A stretch of DNA of 11,842 nucleotides, taken from assembly GCA_910587275.1 (NCBI GenBank), contig CAJUMD010000106.1, positions 1 to 11,842 on the forward strand. The letters are read 5' to 3'. Under the pieces are notes generated by a model. It was not told the origin of the DNA. It saw only the letters and a program-made list of their open reading frames with translations, and ran no database searches. Position 1 is the stretch's first letter; every line of letters begins with the position of its first letter. The position numbers and the translations under genes are program-made. The DNA comes from an uncultured Kineothrix sp. (GTDB lineage Bacteria; Bacillota; Clostridia; Lachnospirales; Lachnospiraceae). Below are positions 1-6,678 of this stretch, piece after piece.

Positions 1-665
1 CCAAGAAATACAACTGCGACCTTGCCCTTGCGGAAGAATATCTGAAAGTAGTCCGTGGCATCCGCAATCAGCAGCCGTTCTATGTGACGGGCGAAGACGG
101 CGAGGAAACGGGCGAAGATGTTGCCCTTGACGATACTTGGAACTATGCCGACATCCTCTGGAACGGCATACAGGCTGAAAAGGTGCAGCGGGCATTTGAG
201 AAGCTGAATTACCGGGAACAGACCTTACTTGAAAAACGGTTAGCAATCTGTATGACCTGTGGGCGAGTTGGCTCATGGAAGAACCGCCCCACTTTTGAAG
301 AACTGGCGATTATGTTTGAGGGCAGCACTGCCAGCGGTGCAGAGCGAGCCTACCGGAAAGCGGTGGACAAACTGACAGAACTGCTGGTTGCCGAAGGTGC
401 GCTCCATGCTGTCCGGCTGAAACAGAAATCCAAAACCAAGCGCAAAAAGAAAATCGCCGCCGCAATCTACGAATACCAAGCAGACTGCGACGGCGAATGG
501 GGCGAGATTTCATTTAATTTTGAGAATGGCACAGCTGAGATCATTCAACTTGCCGATTGGGACACGATGATAACAAAATGCTTTGCAAATCAGGCAATAT
601 CGTATCTTCTGAACTGCGAAAATGAGAAGCTACCAAAGGAAACATTGGTGGCGTTTGAACTCTAA
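1..665 (+). CDS. Sigma-70 region 4-like helix-turn-helix protein, 5' truncated
   Basis: The reading frame is open from the left edge (first whole codon at 3) to a TAA at 663-665, so 220 residues of a longer protein are visible; the GTG at 84 is an internal codon, not the likely start. The segment from the motif FEKLNYREQTLLEKR, through PTFEELAIMF, to AYRKAVDKLTELL resembles a sigma region 4 or sigma-like helix-turn-helix. A basic stretch follows (KQKSKTKRKKK), then an acidic and hydrophobic tail of about 65 residues that a plain sigma factor would not have. Proteins of this type are frequent in Tn1549-like ICEs of gut Clostridia and are usually annotated as sigma-like DNA-binding proteins; their targets are not established. 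It ends five bases before a strong hairpin and converges with the blaR1-like gene. Confidence 0.6.
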   Translation, partial: KKYNCDLALAEEYLKVVRGIRNQQPFYVTGEDGEETGEDVALDDTWNYADILWNGIQAEKVQRAFEKLNYREQTLLEKRLAICMTCGRVGSWKNRPTFEELAIMFEGSTASGAERAYRKAVDKLTELLVAEGALHAVRLKQKSKTKRKKKIAAAIYEYQADCDGEWGEISFNFENGTAEIIQLADWDTMITKCFANQAISYLLNCENEKLPKETLVAFEL

Positions 666-669
666 AAAT

Positions 670-702
670 AACCGCTGCAATTTTACGGAAATTGCAGCGG
701 TT
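670..702. terminator. Bidirectional intrinsic terminator between convergent genes
   Basis: A perfect 14-bp stem (AACCGCTGCAATTT at 670-683 with its complement at 689-702) encloses a 5-nt loop. On the + strand it follows the stop of the sigma-like gene directly and runs into a T-rich stretch. On the minus strand it is followed by ATTTTTAG, so it can also end the blaR1-like transcript, whose stop lies 56 bases away. Confidence 0.8.
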
Positions 703-757
703 TCATTGGTTGCGCTTGACTCAACTTATTATTTAAGTGTATTACGAGGATCAATAC

Positions 758-3187
758 TCATCGTGTCCTATTGATGAACACGGCTTCGGCGGGATCGAAG
801 TAGTCTGCGGTATTGCTACTTAGTCCGCTGGCCTTCCAAGCCTGTTCAAATGTAATATTCTCGATGTTGCTCAAAATAACATAGGTTGTATCCTCAACGG
901 CGTTATTCAACCGTCCGGTAACTTCCAGCCTGTACTTGTAAGTATAGCAAGTCACAGTTCCTTCCATTCCATTTATAGATGCAAAACTTGCACTGTAAGT
1001 GCCAGCATCCCACAGTTCATCCCTAAAGATATGTTCATACGTTTCAGCTTCGACTTCATAGACATAGCCACCAATTTCTACTGTAATATTGTTAGAACCT
1101 TCATTGTTTACGAAAATACACCAATACGGTGCCTCCTCAGTAAGTACCATCTTATTTTGTAAAGATGTATTTCCAGCAAGATTTAGTTCAAATCCGTTTA
1201 GTCTACCCTTTTCTGCTGCAACTTTGATGCTATAAACATCCGCAATTCGTGCAGGATAAGTTTCAAGGATTTCACCGGAGTATTCGATTTCAATTGCTTC
1301 TCCGACTTCTGGTTCGGGTGACGGCCGAGCATTTCTGATAGGCACTTCAATTCTGTCTGCACTACTCAGTTCCCAACTACCCTCAACAGGTTTCACAAGA
1401 TAATACCCATCATGGATTTCCAGAATTTCAGCTTGGAACACCTGATGTGCTTCGTTAGAAAAGCCTTCAATCTGAAGACAATTATTCTTGAAAACCAATC
1501 GTCCGGTTTCTACCAGTTCTTCAGAATTGTACTTTGTTTTATCTACGTACAGATGACCGTCTTGCTTATCCAGTCTAAGTGCGAAATCGAAACATCCTCG
1601 GTCAGACAGTTCATAGCTTACACCATTTACATAGTCATAAATGGTAATGCGATTATCAATCATTCCAGAACCAAAGCTGTATGTTGCACAGATTTCTGGG
1701 AAATCATCCCCAGTAAGGTCAGTAAAATAAGCGTTCCATATTGGCATACCATCAATCAAAATTGTTTGGCCAGTAAGTTCCGAAGTGTCAAAGGGTTTTG
1801 ACGCAATTATTTGTGTCTGGTTGTAGCTGAAAGTAACATCTGGATATATCTGAAGTTTTATAGTTGATTCATCATCCATAGCAGAGGGGTTCTCTGTGTA
1901 GTCAAACCACTCTATGACGGAATTTACCTCATCAGCAATACGCACCTCTACATTTTCCACTTCGACATATACAATAATGTCCTCGTCAGTGGAGTTCTGC
2001 ATATTTACACCAATCTTAAACCACGTATCTTTTTCAGCATCAAATTCCACCGGCATTCCATGTGTAAGATAGGTAGCAGTATATCCGGTTTCTGTTGTTT
2101 CATTGACCGGAGATAACAGGACTTCCGTATCACCCAATCCATCACCAGACCATATTTTGATTGAGTTCTTGATTGTGCTGACTTCTTCATCCGAATACAC
2201 AAATTCTTCTTGACTTCCCGCTGGAACAACGATTCGCAGTGTGTAACTGTCTTGCTTCGGATTTGTCAGAAAGCAGACCACAACAACTACACAGGCAATC
2301 ACTGCAAGAATGATAATCCAAAACGCAGGTTTCTTATAATTCATCACGGATTTCACACGCTCCTTTACACCTACCTCACCAAAGGCAAGAGGACAGGCGG
2401 CAATCATACGACGATTTACGCTGCAAGCCACAAGTGCTTGGGTATAATCTGCTCTCTGTTCATTTCCGAGTTCCTTGATAACCTTTTCATCACAGGCAAG
2501 CTCGATGTCACGACACAGCAGAACATAAGCCAGCCACATCAAAGGATTGAACCAGTGAATTGTCAGCAGGAGAAAACCAAGAGGTTTCCACCAATGGTCT
2601 TTGCGGCGAATGTGTGCTTGTTCATGGGCAACAACGTGTTCCATATCCTGCTCATCCATTTTGAACGGCAGATAGATTTTCGGCTTGATGATGCCCAAGA
2701 CAAACGGAGAACCGACATTCTCACTTTGGAAAATATTGTCCTCGTAGCGAACGGCAGTATCCACCTTACGGCGCAGACGCCAGTAACTGATGGCTGTATA
2801 TAATGCCAGTGCAATCATGCCGAAAATCCAAATATATTCATAGATACCAATGGTAATCTGCAACGGATTTGCACTTGCGCCAGCCATCGGAGTGTTAGAT
2901 TGGCCGATAATAGGATTGACTGCGTTGTTTATTGCATTTATACCGCTATTGATGGTTGGTGTAGTATCCATTCCAATGTCCAGAGGAATGGTTTCTGCAC
3001 TTGGAATCAGACTCAATGCACTCTCAAAAGAGAATGGGCAAACCAATCTGACAGCTACAATACCCCAAAGTAGAACATTGACCCATTTGGGAGCTTTCTT
3101 CAAAACAAGCCTGAGTATCAGCACAGCCAGGATAAGCCAGCTTGCCGATATGCTCATGTTGATAATTTTCAAAAAGAGTTCGTTCAT
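758..3187 (-). CDS. BlaR1/MecR1-like M56 membrane metallopeptidase sensor with non-PBP surface domains
   Basis: This 809-residue integral membrane protein belongs to the M56 family, in which signal sensing outside triggers zinc-dependent proteolysis inside that inactivates the partner repressor. Membrane segments lie near residues 11-29, 37-50, 113-134, 203-224 and 287-307. The zinc motif is HEQAH (188-192), with the downstream glutamate in ELACDE (229-234), and VKERVKSVMNY precedes the last membrane helix. Residues 308-809 are extracytoplasmic. They do not look like the penicillin-binding sensor of BlaR1: two STIK strings occur, but I see no KTG box or transpeptidase context. Residues about 583-655 resemble the small beta-barrel (DUF3221-like) domain attached to M56 proteins in Clostridia. 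At 809 residues it is longer than classical BlaR1 (about 590). The ATG overlaps the stop of the repressor gene by four bases (ATGA) and has an AGGAGG site. No beta-lactamase is adjacent. Confidence 0.85.
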   Translation of the reverse strand: MNELFLKIINMSISASWLILAVLILRLVLKKAPKWVNVLLWGIVAVRLVCPFSFESALSLIPSAETIPLDIGMDTTPTINSGINAINNAVNPIIGQSNTPMAGASANPLQITIGIYEYIWIFGMIALALYTAISYWRLRRKVDTAVRYEDNIFQSENVGSPFVLGIIKPKIYLPFKMDEQDMEHVVAHEQAHIRRKDHWWKPLGFLLLTIHWFNPLMWLAYVLLCRDIELACDEKVIKELGNEQRADYTQALVACSVNRRMIAACPLAFGEVGVKERVKSVMNYKKPAFWIIILAVIACVVVVVCFLTNPKQDSYTLRIVVPAGSQEEFVYSDEEVSTIKNSIKIWSGDGLGDTEVLLSPVNETTETGYTATYLTHGMPVEFDAEKDTWFKIGVNMQNSTDEDIIVYVEVENVEVRIADEVNSVIEWFDYTENPSAMDDESTIKLQIYPDVTFSYNQTQIIASKPFDTSELTGQTILIDGMPIWNAYFTDLTGDDFPEICATYSFGSGMIDNRITIYDYVNGVSYELSDRGCFDFALRLDKQDGHLYVDKTKYNSEELVETGRLVFKNNCLQIEGFSNEAHQVFQAEILEIHDGYYLVKPVEGSWELSSADRIEVPIRNARPSPEPEVGEAIEIEYSGEILETYPARIADVYSIKVAAEKGRLNGFELNLAGNTSLQNKMVLTEEAPYWCIFVNNEGSNNITVEIGGYVYEVEAETYEHIFRDELWDAGTYSASFASINGMEGTVTCYTYKYRLEVTGRLNNAVEDTTYVILSNIENITFEQAWKASGLSSNTADYFDPAEAVFINRTR

Positions 3188-3555
3188 TGTGAACCTCCTT
3201 TCCTGATGCGGTCGATCATGCGCTGTACCTCATCAAGCTCATCTTCGGACATAGCCTGATGCTTTGTAAAAGCAGCGATAAAGGCAGGCAGAGAACCCTC
3301 GAATTTCTTCTCAACCAGTTCATCGATCTCACACGCCTGGGCTTCATCTTTGGAAACGAGAGAAGTAACAGTGCCATTGTCGTTCTTCAGCACACCACGC
3401 TCTCCAAGACGCTTGATAACGGTATAAGTCGTAGTTCTTTTCCATCCGAGTTGATCCTGGCACAGCTTTACAAGCTGGGTAGCAGTAACCGGCTCATGCT
3501 CCCACATAATCAAACAAAAACGATATTCACTTTCGTGAATCTTCGGAAAATCCAT
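3184..3555 (-). CDS. BlaI/MecI/CopY-family transcriptional repressor
   Basis: A 123-residue winged-helix repressor, the usual size for the family. The N-terminal half carries the recognition region (TATQLVKLCQDQLGWKRTTTYTVIKRL, in short TATQL...TTTYTVIKRL) followed by the wing (GVLKNDNGTVTSLVS). The C-terminal half (SLPAFIAAFTKH, then an acidic helix) is the dimerisation part, and in BlaI/MecI the sensor-triggered cleavage falls in this region. The CopY cysteine metal motif is absent, so a BlaI-like role is favoured over copper sensing. I chose the ATG at 3555 because AAGGAGGG lies seven bases upstream; the in-frame ATG at 3591 falls next to the likely -10 box and would be upstream of the transcription start. 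It is co-transcribed and translationally coupled with the M56 sensor, and is probably autoregulated through the two dyads in its promoter. Confidence 0.88.
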   Translation of the reverse strand: MDFPKIHESEYRFCLIMWEHEPVTATQLVKLCQDQLGWKRTTTYTVIKRLGERGVLKNDNGTVTSLVSKDEAQACEIDELVEKKFEGSLPAFIAAFTKHQAMSEDELDEVQRMIDRIRKGGSQ

Positions 3556-3570
3556 ATTCACGCCCTCCTT

Positions 3571-3586
3571 GTCTATACCGTTAGAC
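3571..3586. promoter_or_regulatory. Operator dyad 2, GTCTA-N6-TAGAC
   Basis: A perfect 5-bp inverted repeat (GTCTATACCGTTAGAC) lies just upstream of the repressor gene's ribosome binding site and over the expected transcription start. It shares the same arms and spacing as the dyad at 3597-3612. Confidence 0.6.
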
Positions 3587-3588
3587 TT

Positions 3589-3618
3589 CATATACAGTCT
3601 ACAACATTAGACAATCAA
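3589..3618 (-). promoter_or_regulatory. Promoter of the blaI/blaR1-like operon
   Basis: On the minus strand a -35 box TTGATT (3613-3618) and a -10 box TATATG (3589-3594) are 18 bases apart. This puts transcription start near 3582, about 27 bases before the ATG. The spacer contains the whole dyad at 3597-3612, so a bound repressor would block RNA polymerase. Confidence 0.6.
3597..3612. promoter_or_regulatory. Operator dyad 1, GTCTA-N6-TAGAC
   Basis: A perfect 5-bp inverted repeat (GTCTACAACATTAGAC) sits exactly between the -35 and -10 boxes. It contains TACA-N2-ATTA, a partial match to the TACA-N2-TGTA core known for BlaI/MecI/CopY operators. Its centre is 26 bp from that of the second dyad. 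Confidence 0.65.
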
Positions 3619-3645
3619 AATCAATAGCGTTCACAGAGAAGATAC

Positions 3646-3679
3646 AAAAAATTGCCCGCAGAATTTCTCCCACGGGCAA
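3646..3679 (-). terminator. Intrinsic terminator after the DUF6061-like gene
   Basis: On the minus strand the stem TTGCCCG (3673-3679) pairs with CGGGCAA (3652-3658) and is followed directly by TTTTTT (3646-3651). It begins nine bases after the DUF6061-like stop codon and separates that transcript from the blaI promoter. Confidence 0.8.
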
Positions 3680-3687
3680 AGTGTTGG

Positions 3688-3936
3688 TTAACTATCAAGC
3701 GGTTTGTATTCAGTTACAGTTTTCAAATAGGTTTCGGGATCACCGTTCAATATCAAGTCTGCATATCCAATCGGATTATTGTAGATCAGATAGTCCAATT
3801 CTGACCGCTGATACATATTATCGGCAACCTCATTCTCCACGGCGATGGTATCAATGGCAATCATACTGCCATCTAAGAATTTCAGTTCCACACAGGCATT
3901 ATCCATGTTGAACTCACAAGAAATCAATCTATCCAT
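3688..3936 (-). CDS. Small DUF6061-like protein
   Basis: An 82-residue acidic, soluble protein with no signal peptide. From memory it resembles the DUF6061 family of gut Clostridia (N-terminal MDRLISCEFNMD, then a QRSELDYLIYN motif near residues 43-53); its function is unknown. The start is supported by GGAGG six bases before the ATG. The gene begins only 24 bp after the rlmD stop, in the same direction, with no terminator between them, and is followed by a strong terminator. It therefore probably rides on the rlmD transcript. If the mobile-element reading is right, this is an element gene expressed from a host promoter. The family assignment is by recollection only. Confidence 0.65.
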   Translation of the reverse strand: MDRLISCEFNMDNACVELKFLDGSMIAIDTIAVENEVADNMYQRSELDYLIYNNPIGYADLILNGDPETYLKTVTEYKPLDS

Positions 3937-3960
3937 AAGAAACCTCCATTTTGCTGGATG

Positions 3961-4245
3961 TTAGATCATCCCAAAATATTTGAATGCTTCTCGGATTGCT
4001 TTCTCTTTTTCCGGCGGGCATTGTGGCTGTCTGGAATCCTCAGCCTTCGGCAGATTGTAGTTTTTGCCTACTTCAATCCCACATTTCCGTTTGATCTGTG
4101 AGATATAGAGGTTGGACACCTTTAACCCGGTATGCTCCAAAACATACTCCTTGATCTGCGGATAGGTTGCTCCATCTTGGAACTCCGACATATCCATATC
4201 TTCCAAAGAGAACTCAACCCGAATCTTTTTCGAGTCGACCTCGCC
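3961..4245 (-). other. Element-type C-terminal tail domain of RlmD
   Basis: Residues 509-602 follow the normal RlmD end. They contain a linker (RVEFSLEDMDMSEF), then TYPQIKEYVLEHTGLKVSNL leading to YISQIKRKCG, and finish with QPQCPPEKEKAIREAFKYF. This looks like a small helical, possibly DNA-binding, domain. From memory, RlmD proteins of gut Clostridia carrying an ICE at this site end in related tails. GC is about 46%, lower than the rest of the gene. Confidence 0.5.
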
Positions 4246-5769
4246 CTTGGAAAGCAAGACAATGGTTTCAACGTGACTGCAAAACGGAAACATATCCACC
4301 CCAACCCCTTTCACCGCCCGGTACCCCTTCTTCACAAGCACCCCAAGGTCCCTTGCCAAAGTCTCCGGGTTGCAGGACACATACACCACCTTCTTTGGTT
4401 TCAGCCTGACCAGGGACTCCAAAAACACTTCATCGCTTCCCGTCCGGGGCGGGTCCATGAACACAACATCAATGTTTTCCCTCTGTTCTGCCAACTGCAC
4501 CATAAATTCCCCTGCATCCTTTTGGTAAAAAGCAATGTTCGCAATCTTGTTTTTCCTCGCATTCACCACGGCATCCTTCACCGCATCCCGGTTCAGTTCC
4601 ACACCGATGACCTTCTTTGCCTTTGCCGCCGCAACCATTCCTATGGTTCCGATACCGCAGTAAGCATCCAGTACCGTTTCCTTTCCGGTCAATCCTGCAT
4701 ATTCCATTGCTTTCCCATACAATTTCCCTGTTTGGACGGAATTTACCTGATAAAAGGACCTGGGGGAAATCTTAAACGTTATGCCGCACAGCACATCCTC
4801 AATATATCCCTTCCCATAGATTACCTGCTCCCTGTCGCCAAGCACCATGCTTGTTTTACGGTCATTTACATTCACCACGATTGTCGTAATCTCCGGGTGG
4901 CGCTTCAAAAGCGCCTTTACAAAATTGTTTTTGGAAGGCAGGATTGGCGAAGCCAGTACCAAAACCACCATAATCTCCCCCGTGGCAGGTGCCACCCTTA
5001 CCATCACGTGGCGCAGCAGTCCGTATTCCGAATCCTCGTCGTAAATCTTTATTTTAAAGGACGGAACCAGTTCCCGGATGGAAGCGATGATTTCATCCGC
5101 CTTTTTGTTTTCCAGCATACATTCCTCCACCGGAATAATGTAATGGGTTCCTTCCTTATACACTCCCGACAGAGGCTTTCCGTCCCTCCCATGGGTAAAC
5201 GCGGCATTCACCTTATTCCGGTAATGTTCCGGCTCCTCCATGCCAATCATGCCTTCCAGCTTCACATACGGCTTTAACAGTTTTGCAGTCTCCCGCTTTT
5301 TGATGGCAAGCTGTTCCTCATAAGGAACCCCTAACAGTTGGCAGCCACCGCAGTCCCCAAATGCACGGCATATTTTTTTCCCGGCGCTTTTCGCTGCCTT
5401 ATTTCCGGCATGAAATCCCGGCTCCCGCTCGGTTCCGGTTTTTCCGGCATATCCGTTGCCCTGAAACGCTCCCCTTCTTTTCTCCTGATCCGGTTTGCGG
5501 TTTTCCCCCCGTCCCGCACCTTTCCTGCGCTCCGGTCCCCGCCTTCCCATCCGTTCCGCCCCTGCCCCGTATTCCGGCTTCCGGTTTCCCGGCCGTTCCG
5601 CTCCTGTCCCGTATTCCGGCTTCCGGTTCCCAGGCCGTTCCGCTTCTTTCCTGCGTTCCGGTTTTTGGTTCCCTATCCCGTACTTTCCCCTTGTCATGTT
5701 TTTCTGTCCCGTTTTCTTTTTGGTTTTCTCTCCCATATTCTTTTCCATTTTCTCCATTCCATGTCCCAT
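3961..5769 (-). CDS. rlmD: 23S rRNA (uracil-C5)-methyltransferase, RlmD/RumA family, with added N-arm and C-tail
   Basis: It transfers a methyl group from S-adenosylmethionine to C5 of a uridine in 23S rRNA (U1939 for E. coli RlmD; some Gram-positive relatives also modify U747). Iron-sulfur cysteines are C134, C140 and C143 (CRAFGDCGGC), with C217 as the probable fourth ligand. The SAM region is DAYCGIGTIG (368-377), the substrate loop DPPRTG (439-444) and the catalytic cysteine C466 in SCNPET. The family core ends at HVETIVLLS (499-507). Two parts are unusual. Residues 1-130 are a basic low-complexity arm built on a 14-residue repeat, where E. coli RlmD has a TRAM domain. Residues 509-602 are an extra tail. 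The start is uncertain: no strong ribosome binding site precedes the first ATG, and the ATG at 5748 (GGAG just upstream) is an alternative. The HAD gene lies 51 bp upstream, so they are probably co-transcribed. Confidence 0.9.
   Translation of the reverse strand: MGHGMEKMEKNMGEKTKKKTGQKNMTRGKYGIGNQKPERRKEAERPGNRKPEYGTGAERPGNRKPEYGAGAERMGRRGPERRKGAGRGENRKPDQEKRRGAFQGNGYAGKTGTEREPGFHAGNKAAKSAGKKICRAFGDCGGCQLLGVPYEEQLAIKKRETAKLLKPYVKLEGMIGMEEPEHYRNKVNAAFTHGRDGKPLSGVYKEGTHYIIPVEECMLENKKADEIIASIRELVPSFKIKIYDEDSEYGLLRHVMVRVAPATGEIMVVLVLASPILPSKNNFVKALLKRHPEITTIVVNVNDRKTSMVLGDREQVIYGKGYIEDVLCGITFKISPRSFYQVNSVQTGKLYGKAMEYAGLTGKETVLDAYCGIGTIGMVAAAKAKKVIGVELNRDAVKDAVVNARKNKIANIAFYQKDAGEFMVQLAEQRENIDVVFMDPPRTGSDEVFLESLVRLKPKKVVYVSCNPETLARDLGVLVKKGYRAVKGVGVDMFPFCSHVETIVLLSKGEVDSKKIRVEFSLEDMDMSEFQDGATYPQIKEYVLEHTGLKVSNLYISQIKRKCGIEVGKNYNLPKAEDSRQPQCPPEKEKAIREAFKYFGMI
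5509..5676 (-). repeat. Four 42-bp tandem repeats inside rlmD
   Basis: Four in-frame 42-bp units encode 14 residues each, at residues 32-45, 46-59, 60-73 and 74-87. The two middle copies (5593-5634 and 5551-5592) differ at only a few bases and encode PGNRKPEYG(T/A)GAER. The outer two are degenerate and a partial fifth follows. The coding strand is strongly purine-rich. Confidence 0.85.
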
Positions 5770-5820
5770 TCATGTTCCGTTTTTCCCCAGATTTCCAGCG
5801 TAAATACGGCACAGAAATCC

Positions 5821-6678
5821 TTATATCACATGCAAAATCTCCTTCAACCCGTAAGCCACCCCGTCTTCCGCATGGTGTATGGTCACATAATCCGCCGCTG
5901 CCCTGCATTTTTCGGACGCATTTTCCATGGCAATGCCGCAGCCCGCAAACAAAAGCATATCCACATCGTTATCCGCATCCCCAAATGCCGCCACTTCCTC
6001 CCGCCGCAGTCCCAGCCGGTCCATAAAAAATTTTAACCCAGAATGCTTCCCCGCATCCTTATGGGAAATTTCTATGAGCTGCCGGATAGAAGACGTAAGA
6101 TACACTTCCTCCGTACAGTCCTTTACCGTCTTCCAGACTGCCTCCTTGCATTCCTCATCTCCCACAATGATATCCATACTGTCCATTTCACCCTTATGCA
6201 CGTCAATAAAAGCGCGGATGTCCTCCACCAAATGCCTCGTACTCCTCACATACTCCACCGCATGTGCCGTCGCACCGAACGCTTCCGGATTCCCCACATA
6301 CTCCCTGCCCGCATATGCCACCCCGTTCAAAAAGGCTTCGTAAGTCACCCCCATGGCTTCCTTCCCCGCCACGGCATACATACCGGCGGTGGCATCCATG
6401 ATTGCCGTCACATCCTTTTCTTTTAACAGATATTTATGCAGGCATTTCCCCGTGGGGACATGATACATGGCCGCACCGTTTCCCGTCACTGCATATTCGA
6501 TTCCGGGCAGGGTCACGATATCTTCCGGTAACGTATCAAAAGCCCTCCCGCTCGCCACGATGACATGTATGCCATTCGCAATCGCCTGCAGGAGAGCCTG
6601 ACGGTTTCCTTCCGATAAACGCCCCTGCCCATCCAAGGTCGTCCTGTCCAAATCCAACGCTATACACTTAATCTTCAT
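5821..6678 (-). CDS. Cof-type HAD-superfamily phosphatase
   Basis: A 285-residue cytoplasmic hydrolase of the Cof/YidA type, acting on small phosphorylated metabolites such as sugar phosphates or flavin-type nucleotides; the substrate cannot be told from sequence. All four HAD motifs are present: DLDRT with nucleophile D9 and acid D11, VASGR with S43, K211, and GDADND (233-238) for magnesium. The long stretch between motifs II and III is the C2 cap. I chose the ATG at 6678 because the conserved motif starts nine residues later, whereas the longer frame to 6768 would add 30 residues lying wholly inside the upstream hydrolase gene. It overlaps that gene's stop by 11 bases with only a weak ribosome site, suggesting translational coupling. 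Confidence 0.88.
   Translation of the reverse strand: MKIKCIALDLDRTTLDGQGRLSEGNRQALLQAIANGIHVIVASGRAFDTLPEDIVTLPGIEYAVTGNGAAMYHVPTGKCLHKYLLKEKDVTAIMDATAGMYAVAGKEAMGVTYEAFLNGVAYAGREYVGNPEAFGATAHAVEYVRSTRHLVEDIRAFIDVHKGEMDSMDIIVGDEECKEAVWKTVKDCTEEVYLTSSIRQLIEISHKDAGKHSGLKFFMDRLGLRREEVAAFGDADNDVDMLLFAGCGIAMENASEKCRAAADYVTIHHAEDGVAYGLKEILHVI

Larger units (their letters stand above)
1..4250. mobile_element. Probable end of an integrative element inserted in the 3' end of rlmD
   Basis: This region holds a sigma-region-4-like regulator of a type common in ICEs of Clostridia, a blaI/blaR1-like pair, a DUF6061-like gene and an unusual C-terminal tail on RlmD. Its GC content is lower than the flank: by hand count 3961-4260 is about 46% and 4261-4560 about 51%, and parts of the blaR1-like gene fall near 30%, while the chromosomal genes to the right are often above 55%. 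Insertion of mobile elements at rumA/rlmD is known in Firmicutes. No integrase, relaxase or direct repeat is visible, so the boundary near 4250 is inferred from where the normal RlmD ends (HVETIVLLS, codons at about 4249-4275). The other end and the recombinase would lie left of the window. Confidence 0.45.

Noticed and set aside
1855..2179. STIK strings in the BlaR1-like protein as a possible penicillin-binding SxxK site
   Set aside because: Two chance-like copies occur without the KTG box or a transpeptidase-like context.
3184..3555. CopY-type copper repressor
   Set aside because: The C-terminal cysteine metal-binding motif of CopY is absent and an M56 sensor is the partner gene.
4132..5277. 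Long + strand open frame of 381 codons opposite rlmD
   Set aside because: It is the antisense shadow of rlmD: composition is rich in His, Cys and Pro, no domain is visible, and the minus strand carries all RlmD motifs.
5338..6036. Overlapping + strand frames rich in Pro, Phe and Ser
   Set aside because: They mirror the repeat-rich, purine-rich start of rlmD and the end of the HAD gene; the tandem repeat keeps several frames open by chance.
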